The translations under genes and the position numbers were made by a program. DNA of 64,000 bases from Polyangiaceae bacterium (GTDB lineage: Bacteria > Myxococcota_A > Polyangia > Polyangiales > Polyangiaceae): positions 98,690 through 162,689 of the forward strand of contig WQZB01000001.1 of NCBI GenBank assembly GCA_009780955.1, given 5' to 3'. Below the pieces are notes generated by a model that saw nothing but the letters and a program-made list of their open reading frames with translations, was not told the origin of the DNA and did not search any database. Positions 46,105 through 56,186 of the stretch are shown one piece after another. Each line of letters starts with the position of its first letter. Position 1 is the stretch's first letter.

Positions 46105-46581
46105 TTGAGAAGAAGCGACCGAGAAATCGTTGGCTTGTCTAACATTCTAGCTGTTCTGGACCAATGCGAGATTATGCGCATTGGCTTGTGTGAGGGCAAT
46201 AAACCTTACATTGTGCCGATGAATTTTGCCTACGAAGCCATCGATACCGATCTCATGATCTATTTTCATGGCGCATCGGAAGGCAAAAAGCTGGATATGA
46301 TCGCAAAGAACAGCAATGCGTGCTTTGAAGCCGACTGCTGCTACAAAACATTGACAGCGGAATCAGCCTGCAATTGGTCCGCCGAATTTCAAAGTGTGAT
46401 GGGCGAAGGAAAGATTTCTCTCGTAACCGACGAAGCGAGAAGAATTCATGCTTTGGACGTCATCATGAAACGATATGGCTTTGAAGGAAAGCCAAGCTAC
46501 AAACTGCAATCGCTCAAGGCGGTCACAATTTTACAAATTTGCGTTACCTCGATTACGGGAAAAAGCAAAAGGAAATTGTAA
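46105..46581 (+). CDS. NimA-like FMN-binding protein (PNPOx fold)
   Basis: A 158-residue flavin-binding split-barrel protein of the pyridoxamine 5'-phosphate oxidase/5-nitroimidazole reductase (NimA) group. MRRSDREI, IMRIGLCEGNKPYIVPMNFAYE, IYFHGASEGKKLDMI and YKTLTAESACNWSAEFQSVMGEGKI are family stretches. Start is TTG 46105, nine bases after GAGGAG. Three 60-base lines inside the gene count 43-45% G+C while a line in the hemerythrin gene nearby counts 60%; with codons such as TTA, AAA and ATT this suggests recent transfer, perhaps from Firmicutes or Bacteroidota. Nim proteins reduce nitroimidazoles; whether this one does is unknown. Confidence 0.88.
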   Translation: MRRSDREIVGLSNILAVLDQCEIMRIGLCEGNKPYIVPMNFAYEAIDTDLMIYFHGASEGKKLDMIAKNSNACFEADCCYKTLTAESACNWSAEFQSVMGEGKISLVTDEARRIHALDVIMKRYGFEGKPSYKLQSLKAVTILQICVTSITGKSKRKL

Positions 46582-46775
46582 GAGCATGTTTACCAGCCGT
46601 CGCGAGCGATGCGAGACCAAGGCGGGCCCGAGGTGCGTGTGCTTGTATAGCACACGCACACAGCCTCGCACGGCTCGGCTAGGAGCCCGCGTAAGCGTAC
46701 GTTGTGGTACGTGCGCAGGCACCGCAGGGACCAACGCAGGTATCGCGGCGCGCAGCAGGCTGGTAAACATGCTCT
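46581..46775. mobile_element. 195-bp MITE-like element with 18-bp perfect inverted ends
   Basis: AGAGCATGTTTACCAGCC at 46581-46598 is exactly complementary to GGCTGGTAAACATGCTCT at 46758-46775. The interior carries a hairpin with arms GTGCGTGTGCT/AGCACACGCAC (46633-46659) shared with two other loci, and a weaker GCGTACG/CGTACG-type one. No transposase is encoded. The first base is the last base of the TAA of the NimA-like gene and the last base is the last base of the TGA of the convergent stress-protein gene. It could be a non-autonomous element or a very large bidirectional terminator. Confidence 0.75.
46633..46659. repeat. GTGCGTGTGCT hairpin repeat, best copy
   Basis: Perfect 11-base arms GTGCGTGTGCT and AGCACACGCAC around loop TGTAT, followed by a shared tail with TCGCACGGCT. 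Related copies are at 61540-61565 (loop GGGT) and, diverged, 42328-42370. Confidence 0.9.
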
Positions 46776-47269
46776 CAGCTTTTCGTGGCCCCTGCTGCTT
46801 CGACGGGCGGCGCCAGTTGAACCTGCTGCTCGCTCCTACCAGGAACCGTAAGGACAGGCACGGGCGACATTTGCACGAGTTTTTCGGCAACGCTACCAAG
46901 CAGCACGTGCGCGAGGCCTTGTCGGCCGTGCGTTCCCATGACCACGAGATCCACATCGTGGTCTTGCAGAAATTCTAAAATGGCCTCCCATGGCTCGCCA
47001 AGCACGTGCGCACTCGCAATCCTCGCGTAGTATTTTTTCGCTCGCCCAACCAGCGCCTCGAGCTCACTCGCAGCACTTTGAACCATTTCGTCGCTCGGCC
47101 AGAAAAGCCCTGCAGTGTACGATGCGTACGACGGCGGCGCGATGGGGGTTGTGTGAAGAAGCGTGAGCTTTGCATCGAATTTTGATGCAAGGGAGACTCC
47201 CACTGCGAGAGCCTGCTCAGCGACTTCACCGAAGTCGGTCGGCACGAGAATGTGTTCGAAGCCGCTCAT
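46775..47269 (-). CDS. Universal stress protein
   Basis: A 164-residue single-domain UspA protein from ATG 47269, which has AAAGAGG seven bases upstream. HILVPTDFGEVAEQAL opens the domain; LVVMGTHGRQGLAHVLLGSVAEKLV carries the G-x2-G-x9-G-S ATP-binding pattern, so this is probably an ATP-binding type. Ends with a short Ala/Pro tail. The longer frame to 47290 adds seven residues with no ribosome site. It lies next to a hemerythrin gene (divergent), both fitting oxygen or redox stress. Confidence 0.92.
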   Translation of the reverse strand: MSGFEHILVPTDFGEVAEQALAVGVSLASKFDAKLTLLHTTPIAPPSYASYTAGLFWPSDEMVQSAASELEALVGRAKKYYARIASAHVLGEPWEAILEFLQDHDVDLVVMGTHGRQGLAHVLLGSVAEKLVQMSPVPVLTVPGRSEQQVQLAPPVEAAGATKS

Positions 47270-47464
47270 GAGAACCTCTTTAGTATGCACGCTTCGATGA
47301 TATCAGCGAAGCGCAGATTTCGCGCTGCGAGTGCACGCGGTGCGCACGGCCGAGGTCGAGATCCGTCTTCGCGATTTGATTACGGGCAAGGGCAGGCAAC
47401 TAAAGGCTGCTAAAAATGAACCGAGCCGTGCACCGAGGCACGACGCTTGCGTAAAGGGCACCTC

Positions 47465-47905
47465 ATGCACGCCAATGCTGCTACTCCCAAGTCCTCCGTT
47501 CGCGATCGATTCCTGGCCGATCATCGCAGAATCGAGGGCATTGTCGAACGGCTCATCGCGGCTTTCGAGGCCGACGATCGCGAAGACATCGCGGCGATCT
47601 GGACCGAGCTCGACACCGGCGTTCTCACACACTTCGAGAAGGAAGAAAAGTATCTCTTTCCCGTGCTTCAGCAAACCTCACCCCGCGACGTTCGCGCTCT
47701 TTTGCAGGAGCATCGTCACCTTCGCAACCGTCTCATGGAGCTTGCCGCGGGAATCGATCTACACATTGTAAGATTGCAGGTTGCACGCGACTTCATCGAG
47801 GAACTTGGTGCACACACACGCAACGAAGATCGTTTGCTCTACTCGATGTTTGCAACCGTGTCGGAAATTACCCAACCGGAAAAAGCAGAACCTCAAGCGC
47901 CGTGA
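47465..47905 (+). CDS. Hemerythrin HHE-domain protein
   Basis: About 146 residues. Four-helix hemerythrin pattern with metal ligands in LADHRRIEGIV, LTHFEKEEKYLFPVL, LLQEHRHLRNRL and HTRNEDRLLYSMF. Such proteins bind a diiron centre and sense or store oxygen or respond to nitric oxide; no signal peptide, so cytoplasmic. ATG 47465 is preferred to the upstream start at 47447 since the first residues are not conserved. Its 3' end overlaps the convergent kinase gene by 38 bases. Confidence 0.88.
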   Translation: MHANAATPKSSVRDRFLADHRRIEGIVERLIAAFEADDREDIAAIWTELDTGVLTHFEKEEKYLFPVLQQTSPRDVRALLQEHRHLRNRLMELAAGIDLHIVRLQVARDFIEELGAHTRNEDRLLYSMFATVSEITQPEKAEPQAP

Positions 47906-49436
47906 CAAGTTCGTCAACCTTCACGGGCTTCGTGAGATACCGAAAAAAGCCTGCCTGAATGCCGCGTTGCTTGTCGCGCTCCGATGCCGCTGCCGTGAGC
48001 GCAATGACTGGGATGTTTTTCGTGTCGGGAAGTGCGCGCAATACGTAAAGTGCATCGAGCCCGCTCATTCCGGGCAAGTTAATGTCCATAACAATGACCT
48101 CGGGGTGCCTGCTGCGCGCAAGCTCAATACCCATTTCCGCGGTGGGTGCGGTTAGGAGATCGAGATTGTCAAACGTTGCGACAAGGTTTCGCATGAACGT
48201 CACGTTTGCGGGGTTGTCTTCCACGTAAAGCACGAGGCGCCGGTCTTCGCCTGCAAGGCGCCCTTGCATGCCGTCGAGCGCAACCTCTTGCGCCCTGCGG
48301 CGCGCCCCCGATTCGTCGGCTGGGATCTGCACCCAGAACTCAGACCCTTCGCCCGGAACACTTCGGAAACCAACGTCGCCGTGCATGAGCCGCGCGAGCC
48401 GCTTGGTAATGACAAGACCGATGCCCGTGCCTTCGATCGGACCGGTTTCCTGACCTGCGCGCTGAAATGGCTGAAACAGCTTGTCCTGCTTCTCGAGCAG
48501 AATGCCCATGCCTGTGTCGCGGACCGAAACACGCACGAAACCGGGAGTTGGCGCCGCCACTGTGAAGGTGACTTCGCCCGATGGGCGATTGTATTTGATC
48601 GCGTTGGACCCGAAATTCATAAGAATTTGAACAAAGCGCGTTCGATCGGCCGACACCATGGCCATTTCTTGTGGCACCGCCTCGATGGCCACGCGGATCC
48701 CTTCACGTGCCGCCATGGGTTCAAGCGTGCGCTCGACTTCGCCGAGAACGTCAATCACATTCACCGGTCCAGTCGATATCGAAATTCCCCCCGCCTCGAT
48801 CCTCGACAAATCGAGAATGTCGTCAATGAGCCTTAGCAGGTGCTCCCCACCTTGGAGAATATGATCCACGCGTTCGCGTTGACGTTCTAAAAGCGGCATT
48901 TTTTTGTCACGCTGAAGAAGCTGAGCAAAGCCAAGAATGGCATTGAGCGGAGTGCGAAGCTCGTGACTCATCGACGAGAGGAACTCTGATTTCGCTGCGC
49001 TGCCGGCCTCGGCTAGGGCTCGCGCTTCGTCGAGCTCTTTCTGCCGGCGAACGTCTTCGGTCAAATCCCATATTGTCTCGACAATGCCTTTTTCGACCGT
49101 TCGCCGGCTCGTGATACGAAAGCTTCTGCCGTCGCGGGTGCGCGTATCGGTCGCACCTTTCGGATCGGAGTGCTCGGCAAGACGATTCGCTCGGAATTTG
49201 GCGCGCTCCTCGTCGGTATCGAAATGAAGCAAGTCCATCCACGCATCAAGAATGGAGTCATACGACCGACCGACGAGCTGGCCAGGCAGCGACTCACCAA
49301 CGAGCCTCCGATAAACACTGTTGCAAAGAACAAGGCAGTCGCTTGCGTCGTAGAGCGCAATCGCGTCCTGAATGCTTTCGACCGCGCTTGCAAGACGCCC
49401 CGCGTTGAGCCTTGCTAATGTCTCTTCAGATTCCAT
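47868..49436 (-). CDS. PAS hybrid histidine kinase with C-terminal receiver
   Basis: A 522-residue cytoplasmic kinase. A PAS domain (about 12-130; SIQDAIALYDASDCLVLCNSVY) is followed by HisKA with the phospho-His in SSMSHELRTPLNAILGFAQLL, HATPase (NFGSNAIKYNRPSGEV, DTGMGI, GTGIGLVITKRL) and a receiver domain with Asp in VIVMDINLPGMSGLDAL and Lys in YLTKPVK. The start ATG 49436 overlaps the preceding gene's stop by 11 bases; a longer frame to 49658 is antisense-like and rejected. It is coupled to the next kinase and divergent from the sigma-54 activator, so the three may form one phosphorelay. Confidence 0.92.
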   Translation of the reverse strand: MESEETLARLNAGRLASAVESIQDAIALYDASDCLVLCNSVYRRLVGESLPGQLVGRSYDSILDAWMDLLHFDTDEERAKFRANRLAEHSDPKGATDTRTRDGRSFRITSRRTVEKGIVETIWDLTEDVRRQKELDEARALAEAGSAAKSEFLSSMSHELRTPLNAILGFAQLLQRDKKMPLLERQRERVDHILQGGEHLLRLIDDILDLSRIEAGGISISTGPVNVIDVLGEVERTLEPMAAREGIRVAIEAVPQEMAMVSADRTRFVQILMNFGSNAIKYNRPSGEVTFTVAAPTPGFVRVSVRDTGMGILLEKQDKLFQPFQRAGQETGPIEGTGIGLVITKRLARLMHGDVGFRSVPGEGSEFWVQIPADESGARRRAQEVALDGMQGRLAGEDRRLVLYVEDNPANVTFMRNLVATFDNLDLLTAPTAEMGIELARSRHPEVIVMDINLPGMSGLDALYVLRALPDTKNIPVIALTAAASERDKQRGIQAGFFRYLTKPVKVDELVTALEVLLFPVG

Positions 49437-50568
49437 TCGGCAATTCCACGCAAAAAACAGCGCCGGGGGCGCCGTCTTCGACCCAAATCCGCCCGTTGTG
49501 AGCCTCGGCCGCGAGCTTGCAAAATGCCAATCCGAGGCCGCGGCTGCTCCGCGATGCGGGTCCGTCGTCGAGCTCGAGCCGCACGAACGGATCGAAGATT
49601 TTGTCGTGCATTTCGGCGGCAATGCCGCTGCCGCAATCGATGACGCGCAGCTCTGCACCCGCGGCGGACACCGACGCCTTCACGTTGACCGTTGAGCCCC
49701 GCGGCGCGTGGCGGATGGCATTCTCGACAAGATTGGTGAGGAGCCGCCGAAGCAAGTCTTCGTCGGCGTGAACACGCGAAGGTTCGATCGCGCAGGCAAG
49801 CACCACGTTGCGAGCCGCAGCGGTGGGCCCGAGCTCGGAGAAGACTTCGCCCACGAGCGGGGCGAGGTCGAGCGAGCTAGGGCGCGCCGACAACTTGCCT
49901 TCGTCGGCCTTGCTGACGTCGAGCAAGTTGAGAATCATGCGCGATAGCTTCTGCGCCTCGCTGCGGATCCGCGTTACGGTCGTGCGCGCGCTCGAGGAGA
50001 TCCCTTGGTCGCGTAAGAGCAGCTGCGCGTGCAAGTCCATCGCATTGACTGGGTTTTTCAAATCATGGACAACGAACGCCATGAGCCGCTCTTTCTGGAG
50101 CTGAAGGCGCAAAAGATCGTCGCGTTGATGCTTGAGAAGCTCGTAATGATCACGAAGCTCGACGCTCATGCGTCGCAATTTAAGTGCAGTTTGCACGCGA
50201 ACGACGAGCTCGGTCGGGCGAACCGGCTTGGTGAGGAAGTCGTCGCCACCAGCCGCCAGAGCGCGGTCGAATGTGTCGACATCTCGAAGCGCCGTCAAAA
50301 ATAAGATCGGCGTTTCCTTGCCGTACGGCAGAACACGGATACGCTCGCACACGTTGAAACCGTCGATATCAGGCATGCGAACGTCGAGCAGAATGCAGTC
50401 TGGGTGCTCGCGCTCGAAAGCGTCAATGCCGCCCGCGCCGCTCGTTGCAAGAACGACACAATAGCCCTCGTCCTCGAGGGTATTGCGCGCAAGAGATCGG
50501 TTCGCCTCGTTGTCGTCGACGACGAGGATCGTCGCCTCTCGGGGCCTGGCGACGACGGATGGCATCAT
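49426..50568 (-). CDS. Receiver-histidine kinase fusion
   Basis: A 380-residue protein with reversed hybrid order. N-terminal receiver (10-130): ILVVDDNEANRSLA, phospho-acceptor Asp in CILLDVRMPDIDGFNV, TALR and FLTKPVRP. A coiled linker leads to HisKA with FVVHDLKNPVNAMDLHAQLLL and HATPase with NLVENAIRHAPRGSTV, DCGSGIAAEM and RGLGLAFCKLAAEAHNG. No membrane segment. The receiver probably controls the kinase in cis. First gene of the kinase pair; starts MMPSVVARP at 50568. Confidence 0.92.
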   Translation of the reverse strand: MMPSVVARPREATILVVDDNEANRSLARNTLEDEGYCVVLATSGAGGIDAFEREHPDCILLDVRMPDIDGFNVCERIRVLPYGKETPILFLTALRDVDTFDRALAAGGDDFLTKPVRPTELVVRVQTALKLRRMSVELRDHYELLKHQRDDLLRLQLQKERLMAFVVHDLKNPVNAMDLHAQLLLRDQGISSSARTTVTRIRSEAQKLSRMILNLLDVSKADEGKLSARPSSLDLAPLVGEVFSELGPTAAARNVVLACAIEPSRVHADEDLLRRLLTNLVENAIRHAPRGSTVNVKASVSAAGAELRVIDCGSGIAAEMHDKIFDPFVRLELDDGPASRSSRGLGLAFCKLAAEAHNGRIWVEDGAPGAVFCVELPNGI

Positions 50569-50858
50569 CTTTAACTCCGTGCCATCGAGTACTCCAAAAT
50601 ATGGGGACGAGCCAGACGTTTGCGCAAAAAATGCGATTTAACGCACAACATGCGCCCCAACCACAAAATCCTCTTTGGCTAAGCCTTGGCGTACGCGCAC
50701 GTATTGCGCATAAAACATGCAACCTCTGCAACGGTCTGCTACAGACCTACGAAACAGGTCCGCAATAGGCTGCGCCAATCGAGATTGGGCGGCGCACGAC
50801 GAACTTGCCGTTGTCGAATGCAGGGTGCACTTTTGTTGCTGGCCAAGAGAACGCTCGT
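50569..50858. promoter_or_regulatory. Divergent promoter region between kinase pair and NtrC-type gene
   Basis: About 290 bases without a gene. I looked for a -24/-12 sigma-54 promoter (TGGC/TTGC) and found no pair at correct spacing. Nothing else stands out. Confidence 0.4.
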
Positions 50859-52247
<1,389 letters not shown>

Positions 52248-52317
52248 GCGGCAAGCTGATTATGATTCAGCGGGACGAACGGGACGAAACCGGATCGGAT
52301 AACTGATCGTCATGGTG

Positions 52318-52452
52318 CTTTGACGTGTCGTCTACTTTCGCCATGCCGGAACCCGGCGCATCAGCGCGGTAAGCTTCGGCCCCGGCGCGGGGGAATTGTC
52401 GAGCATCGACACGAAGGTGTCGTAGTTGTCCGAACCCAGCACGAACAAACAT
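52318..52452 (-). pseudogene. Remnant of DUF1778-type antitoxin, copy B
   Basis: The minus strand encodes about 38 residues (LFVLGSDNYDTFVSMLDN...PAWRK) like the C-terminal end of a TacA/DUF1778 antitoxin (FVL...W..F...LD.PP.P...L..L). The N-terminal ribbon-helix-helix part is missing. The DNA is a near duplicate (by eye about 90%) of 53027-53157. There is no GNAT toxin downstream; the NtrC-type gene ends 70 bases further on. Confidence 0.6.
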
Positions 52453-52632
52453 CGAAGGGCGATGTCGCCTTTGGTGTCGGTCGCCATCCGACACGCCGCG
52501 TCCCGTGCGGGAGCCGCAACATGACGGCGTGCATGGGACGTAGCGTGAACCCTGGACATGGAACCGAAATAAGCAATCGAATCTTCAATGCCAATACACT
52601 CCAAGAGGCTTGTAGGCAAGGCAGATCGCGCC

Positions 52633-52821
52633 TCAGTGGCTCTTCGTCGTGCCACGGATGAGCGCGATGGCCGTCGCCTTGTCGACGCCGACGCCGAGAC
52701 CGAAATTGAGGCCCATGCAGCCGAAGCCGATGGCCGAGACCTCGAGCCCTTGCCCAAGCTTGGGTGTGGGGATCATGGGGCCATGTTTTGTGACGGTCTT
52801 CGGTTTGTCGTTGGTGCTCAT
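52633..52821 (-). pseudogene. Aldo/keto reductase, N-terminal stub
   Basis: A 62-residue frame with a good start (GAGGACACC before ATG 52821). KLGQGLEVSAIGFGCMGLNF and KATAIALIRG match the first 55 residues of YajO/AKR-type NADPH-dependent aldo/keto reductases of about 330 residues, then the frame ends abruptly. The catalytic Asp/Tyr/Lys/His residues are absent, so this is a truncated gene. Confidence 0.75.
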
Positions 52822-53034
52822 GGTGTCCTCTTTACCACTCTATCCGCACTCGGTCCGAGACGCAGCAGGTGGCGCGCATCCCCGCATTACAGTGGGAATC
52901 GTGGCATGAACGACTTCCAGCCCGCATTCTCAAGGGTTCCAAGCGGGAACGAATCACTGCAGCACTTCGCATGGCAGTCGAGTCGTTTACCGGCGAGATT
53001 ACGATAACGGATGATCGTGGGGTTGACGCGCTGT
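52822..53034. other. Unassigned stretch inside the decayed region
   Basis: A plus-strand frame (52869-53078) begins with MARIPALQWESWHERLPARI and could be a fragment of some gene, but it runs into the duplicated antitoxin segment on the opposite strand. No known domain recognised. Together with 52248-52632, which also holds no intact gene, it belongs to a decayed interval. Confidence 0.4.
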
Positions 53035-53226
53035 CTACTTCTTCCGCCATGCCGGAACCCGGCACATCAGCGCGGTGAGCTTCGGCCCCGGCGCGGGGGG
53101 ATTGTCGAGCATTGACACGAAGGTTTCGTAGTTGTCCGACCCCAGCACGAACAAACGTTGGTTGAGCAGCTCCTCCTCGTAGAGAAGCAGCTCGCCTTTG
53201 GACACATCGTCGGTCAGCTTTGTCAC
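53027..53226 (-). pseudogene. Truncated DUF1778-type antitoxin, copy A
   Basis: A minus-strand frame of 63 residues ending NNPPAPGPKLTAL-like sequence (LFVLGSDNYETFVSML, then VPAWRKK-stop at 53035). It includes more of the helical region (SKGELLLYEEELLNQR) than copy B but still lacks the N-terminal DNA-binding part, which is cut off eleven bases from the 3' end of tRNA-Ser. The position is typical of a junction left by an element integrated at the tRNA. Confidence 0.65.
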
Positions 53227-53236
53227 GGCGCTCGCC

Positions 53237-53324
53237 TGGCGGAGGAGGAGAGATTCGAACTCCCGGTACGTTGCCGTACGGCGGTTTTCAAAACCGCTGC
53301 CTTAGACCACTCGGCCACTCCTCC
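53237..53324 (-). tRNA. tRNA-Ser (anticodon TGA)
   Basis: The minus strand gives acceptor GGAGGAG/CTCCTCC, D-arm GGCCGAGTGGTCTAAGGC, anticodon arm GCGGT-TTTGAAA-ACCGC with TGA, a long variable arm (CGTACGGCAACGTACG) and T-arm GGGAGTTCGAATCTC. Discriminator G and an encoded CCA at 53237-53239. Its 3' side faces the decayed region. Confidence 0.95.
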
Positions 53325-53514
53325 GGTCGACTTACAAGCCCTCCACGCTACCACGTCTTTTCGCCGCAACTCCACGGGATTTTTCGCTCGAGCGCAAAGT
53401 TACCGAGCTCTACGGGATGAGGGGCTTGCGCCCGTATGCCGCGATGCGAGACCATAGATCGCCCCGCGGAATCCGGTCTTCCCCGGTTCGCGACCTGGTG
53501 AGGAAGGCCTTTCG

Positions 53515-54885
53515 ATGCGTGGATGCTGCCTGTTATTGCTTGCGCCGCTGCTCCTTCTGCCAGCCCGCGCGCGCGGCCAGAACATGCCACTCCAGCAGGA
53601 CGCGCAAACGCCAAAAACGCCCACGACGCCCACAACAGCAGCGGCGCCGCCGAGCGAACAGCCCTTGCATCTCGAAGACGCCATCAACCTCGCCCTCGCC
53701 AACAACGAGCGCGCGCTCAAGGCACCTCTGCGCATCGACACAGCGAAAGGGCAACGCGACAGGGCCATCACCGCGTTTCTCCCGTCGCTCACGGCTGCGG
53801 GCTCATCCCAATGGCGCGCGACCGAAGACAGCGCGAATCGCAACTTCGTTCACAGCGGAACCGTCACCTTCTCGCAACCTGTGCTCAACCCAAGCGCATT
53901 CCCGCAGTATTCGCAGGCTTCCCATCAGCTCGAATCCGAAAAGTGGGGCGCTCTGCAAGATACACGCGTTTTGGCTTTTGACACGGCGCGAGCATTCCTC
54001 CAAGTGCTGACGGCCGAGCGGGTGCTCGTTGCCGCGGAGCGCAAGCTCGAAACGGCGCAGGCGAACCTGCACGATTCAGAAGCACGCGCACAAGCGGGGC
54101 TCACGAGCACGAACGACGCAACACGATCGCGCATCGATCTCGCGTCGAGTCAGCGCGAAGTTGCACAAGACGAAGGCACCGTTGCACGCGCACGGCAACA
54201 GCTATCGTTTTTGCTTGGGCGTCCCGTGACAGGCTCCCTGGCGCAACCAGAACGCACCATGCTCTCGGCGCAAAGCGTGGGGACTGCATCCGCGAATCAG
54301 ATAAAAACAGCGCTCGACAAACGCGCCGATGTCCGCTCTGCGCGCGAGCGCACCCTTGCGCTGCGTGCAAGTGCGCGCGAGCCGCTCTACCGACTCATTC
54401 CGTCGGCGTCGTTCCAGGCGCAAATGCGCTTTCTCCCCGACCCTCTGGCAACGGAGCGGGGGGTCGATGAGATGGCAACCTTGAACCTCTCGTGGGCGAT
54501 CTTCGACGCAGGCGTGCGCTATGCCGATCGGCGCACTCGCTTGGCCCAGGCCGATAGCCAGGCCCTCGACGAACAGCTCTTGCGGCGCTCAGTCGACAAC
54601 GACGTGAAAGTCGCGACCATCAGCCTGCATGCTGCACGCGACTCGTACCGCATCTTGAACGATGCGCTTACTTCGGCGCAGAAGAACGTCGAAGAAACGG
54701 AAATTCTTTACCGCCAGGGCCTAGCCAAGGCGATCGAGGTCATCGACGCCAACGGCAGGCGGTTCGACTCCGAAGTGAGCGTCGCAACCGCCATGCTTCA
54801 AATGGAACAAGCTTACCTCGACCTGCGCTTTGCGCTGGGTCTTGGGCCCACTGACGACGACATTCCGTCTGCCCTTGCACGATGA
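53515..54885 (+). CDS. TolC-family outer membrane efflux protein
   Basis: A 456-residue protein with signal peptide CCLLLLAPLLLLPARARG and a Pro/Thr linker. Two OEP repeats follow: LHLEDAINLALANNERALKA, FSQPVLNPSAFPQYSQAS and LNLSWAIFDAGVRYADRRTRLAQADSQ with long coiled coils. It forms the outer-membrane channel of the tripartite pump encoded with the next two genes (spacing 41 bases, then a four-base overlap). The outer-membrane gene being first is less common than last, but complete operons of this order exist. Confidence 0.93.
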   Translation: MRGCCLLLLAPLLLLPARARGQNMPLQQDAQTPKTPTTPTTAAAPPSEQPLHLEDAINLALANNERALKAPLRIDTAKGQRDRAITAFLPSLTAAGSSQWRATEDSANRNFVHSGTVTFSQPVLNPSAFPQYSQASHQLESEKWGALQDTRVLAFDTARAFLQVLTAERVLVAAERKLETAQANLHDSEARAQAGLTSTNDATRSRIDLASSQREVAQDEGTVARARQQLSFLLGRPVTGSLAQPERTMLSAQSVGTASANQIKTALDKRADVRSARERTLALRASAREPLYRLIPSASFQAQMRFLPDPLATERGVDEMATLNLSWAIFDAGVRYADRRTRLAQADSQALDEQLLRRSVDNDVKVATISLHAARDSYRILNDALTSAQKNVEETEILYRQGLAKAIEVIDANGRRFDSEVSVATAMLQMEQAYLDLRFALGLGPTDDDIPSALAR

Positions 54886-54926
54886 CCCTTGCACGACGCC
54901 CAAAGCACAACGACTAGGTGTACACG

Positions 54927-56186
54927 ATGAACAGCCGCACAATCCTTATTCTGCTTGCCCTGGCTTTTCCGCTTTCACTCGTTGCATGCAAAAGCCAAGA
55001 AGTCGCCGCGGCCGACAAGGGAGCCAACGGTGGCAAGGGCGGCGGGCGCACTGGCATTTCTTTTGCTGTTGATATTCTGCAAGTCGAATCGCAAAAGCTC
55101 GATTACATTGTAACGGCCCCAGGCACCGTAGACGCGTTCGAACGCGTGCAAGTTACAGCACGTGTCGCTGGTGCGGTCGACCGCGTGGCATTCCGTGAGG
55201 GCCAAGAGGTCAAGGCCGGCGACGTGCTGGTGGTCATCGACTCGCAGCGCTACCAACTTGCCGTCAACAGCGCGAAGGCTGCCCTCGACAAAACCATCGC
55301 CGCGCAGAAAGACACCGAGGCCATGGTGACGCGCCGCGAGGAAGCGAGCAACCAGAACCCGGGCCTCATCCCGGGCGAAGAGCTCGCAAGTTACCGCACG
55401 AAGAGCCTCACCGCAAAGGCCGATACCGAGGTTGCAAACGAAAACTTGAAGGTTGCAACGCTAAACTTACGAGACTCCGCGGTGCGCGCACCCATGGCAG
55501 GAGTCATCCAAACGCGCACAGTCGAAACAGGGCAATACGTTGGCGCGGGTTATGTCATGGCAACGCTCTTGCAAAGCGATCCAATGCTTTTGCATTTCGA
55601 GGTCGAGCCGTCCGATGCGCCGCGCATCAAGCCTGGCATGACAGCGTCTTTTACGATGCGCGAAACGCAACGCGCCTTTACCGCGAAGATCACGCTCGTC
55701 AGCGGAGCCGCCGATACCACGACACACATGGTCTCGGTCACCGGCCAAGTCGACATCGACAATCACCGCTACTGGCTGCGCCCGGGTTCGTTCTGCGACG
55801 TGACGATCGCGGTCGGCGCGACGCGCGATGCACCGGTGATTCCGCGATCCGCAACGCGCGCAACCGATCACGGCTACGTCGTGTACGTTGCCAAAGACGA
55901 CGTCGTCGAAGAGCGCGTCGTGACACTCGGCATGAATTCAAAGGACGGCTGGGTCGAGGTCCGCACCGGCATCCAAGCGGGAGATTGGATCGTCGTGCGG
56001 GGCGCCGAAGCACTTTCGACAGGAGCTCGTGTACGTGCGACACGCGTAACGGCAACCGACGGCGGGCAACCTTCGCTCCCCGACGACAATGTCGACGCGG
56101 GCTCGGCGGGCCGCGCTGGCGCAAGCAGCGATGGAGGCAAACGCGATGAGCGCGATGGTGGCGTCAAAAAAGGGGCGGCTCCGTGA
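54927..56186 (+). CDS. RND efflux periplasmic adaptor (MFP) lipoprotein
   Basis: About 419 residues. ATG 54927 gives lipoprotein signal MNSRTILILLALAFPLSLVAC; a GTG at 54918 is possible. The barrel-sandwich segments are GTVDAFERVQVTARVAGAVDRV and REGQEVKAGDVLVVIDSQRY, and after a hairpin RDSAVRAPMAGVIQTRTVETG. The C-terminus is an Asp/Gly-rich tail (about 375-419). It links the inner-membrane pump to TolC. Its TGA overlaps the GTG start of the pump gene (GTGA). Confidence 0.93.
   Translation: MNSRTILILLALAFPLSLVACKSQEVAAADKGANGGKGGGRTGISFAVDILQVESQKLDYIVTAPGTVDAFERVQVTARVAGAVDRVAFREGQEVKAGDVLVVIDSQRYQLAVNSAKAALDKTIAAQKDTEAMVTRREEASNQNPGLIPGEELASYRTKSLTAKADTEVANENLKVATLNLRDSAVRAPMAGVIQTRTVETGQYVGAGYVMATLLQSDPMLLHFEVEPSDAPRIKPGMTASFTMRETQRAFTAKITLVSGAADTTTHMVSVTGQVDIDNHRYWLRPGSFCDVTIAVGATRDAPVIPRSATRATDHGYVVYVAKDDVVEERVVTLGMNSKDGWVEVRTGIQAGDWIVVRGAEALSTGARVRATRVTATDGGQPSLPDDNVDAGSAGRAGASSDGGKRDERDGGVKKGAAP

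Noticed and set aside
50569..50858. Sigma-54 promoter for the NtrC-type gene
   Set aside because: A TGGC and a TTGC occur near 50690-50710 but the spacing is too long for a -24/-12 promoter.
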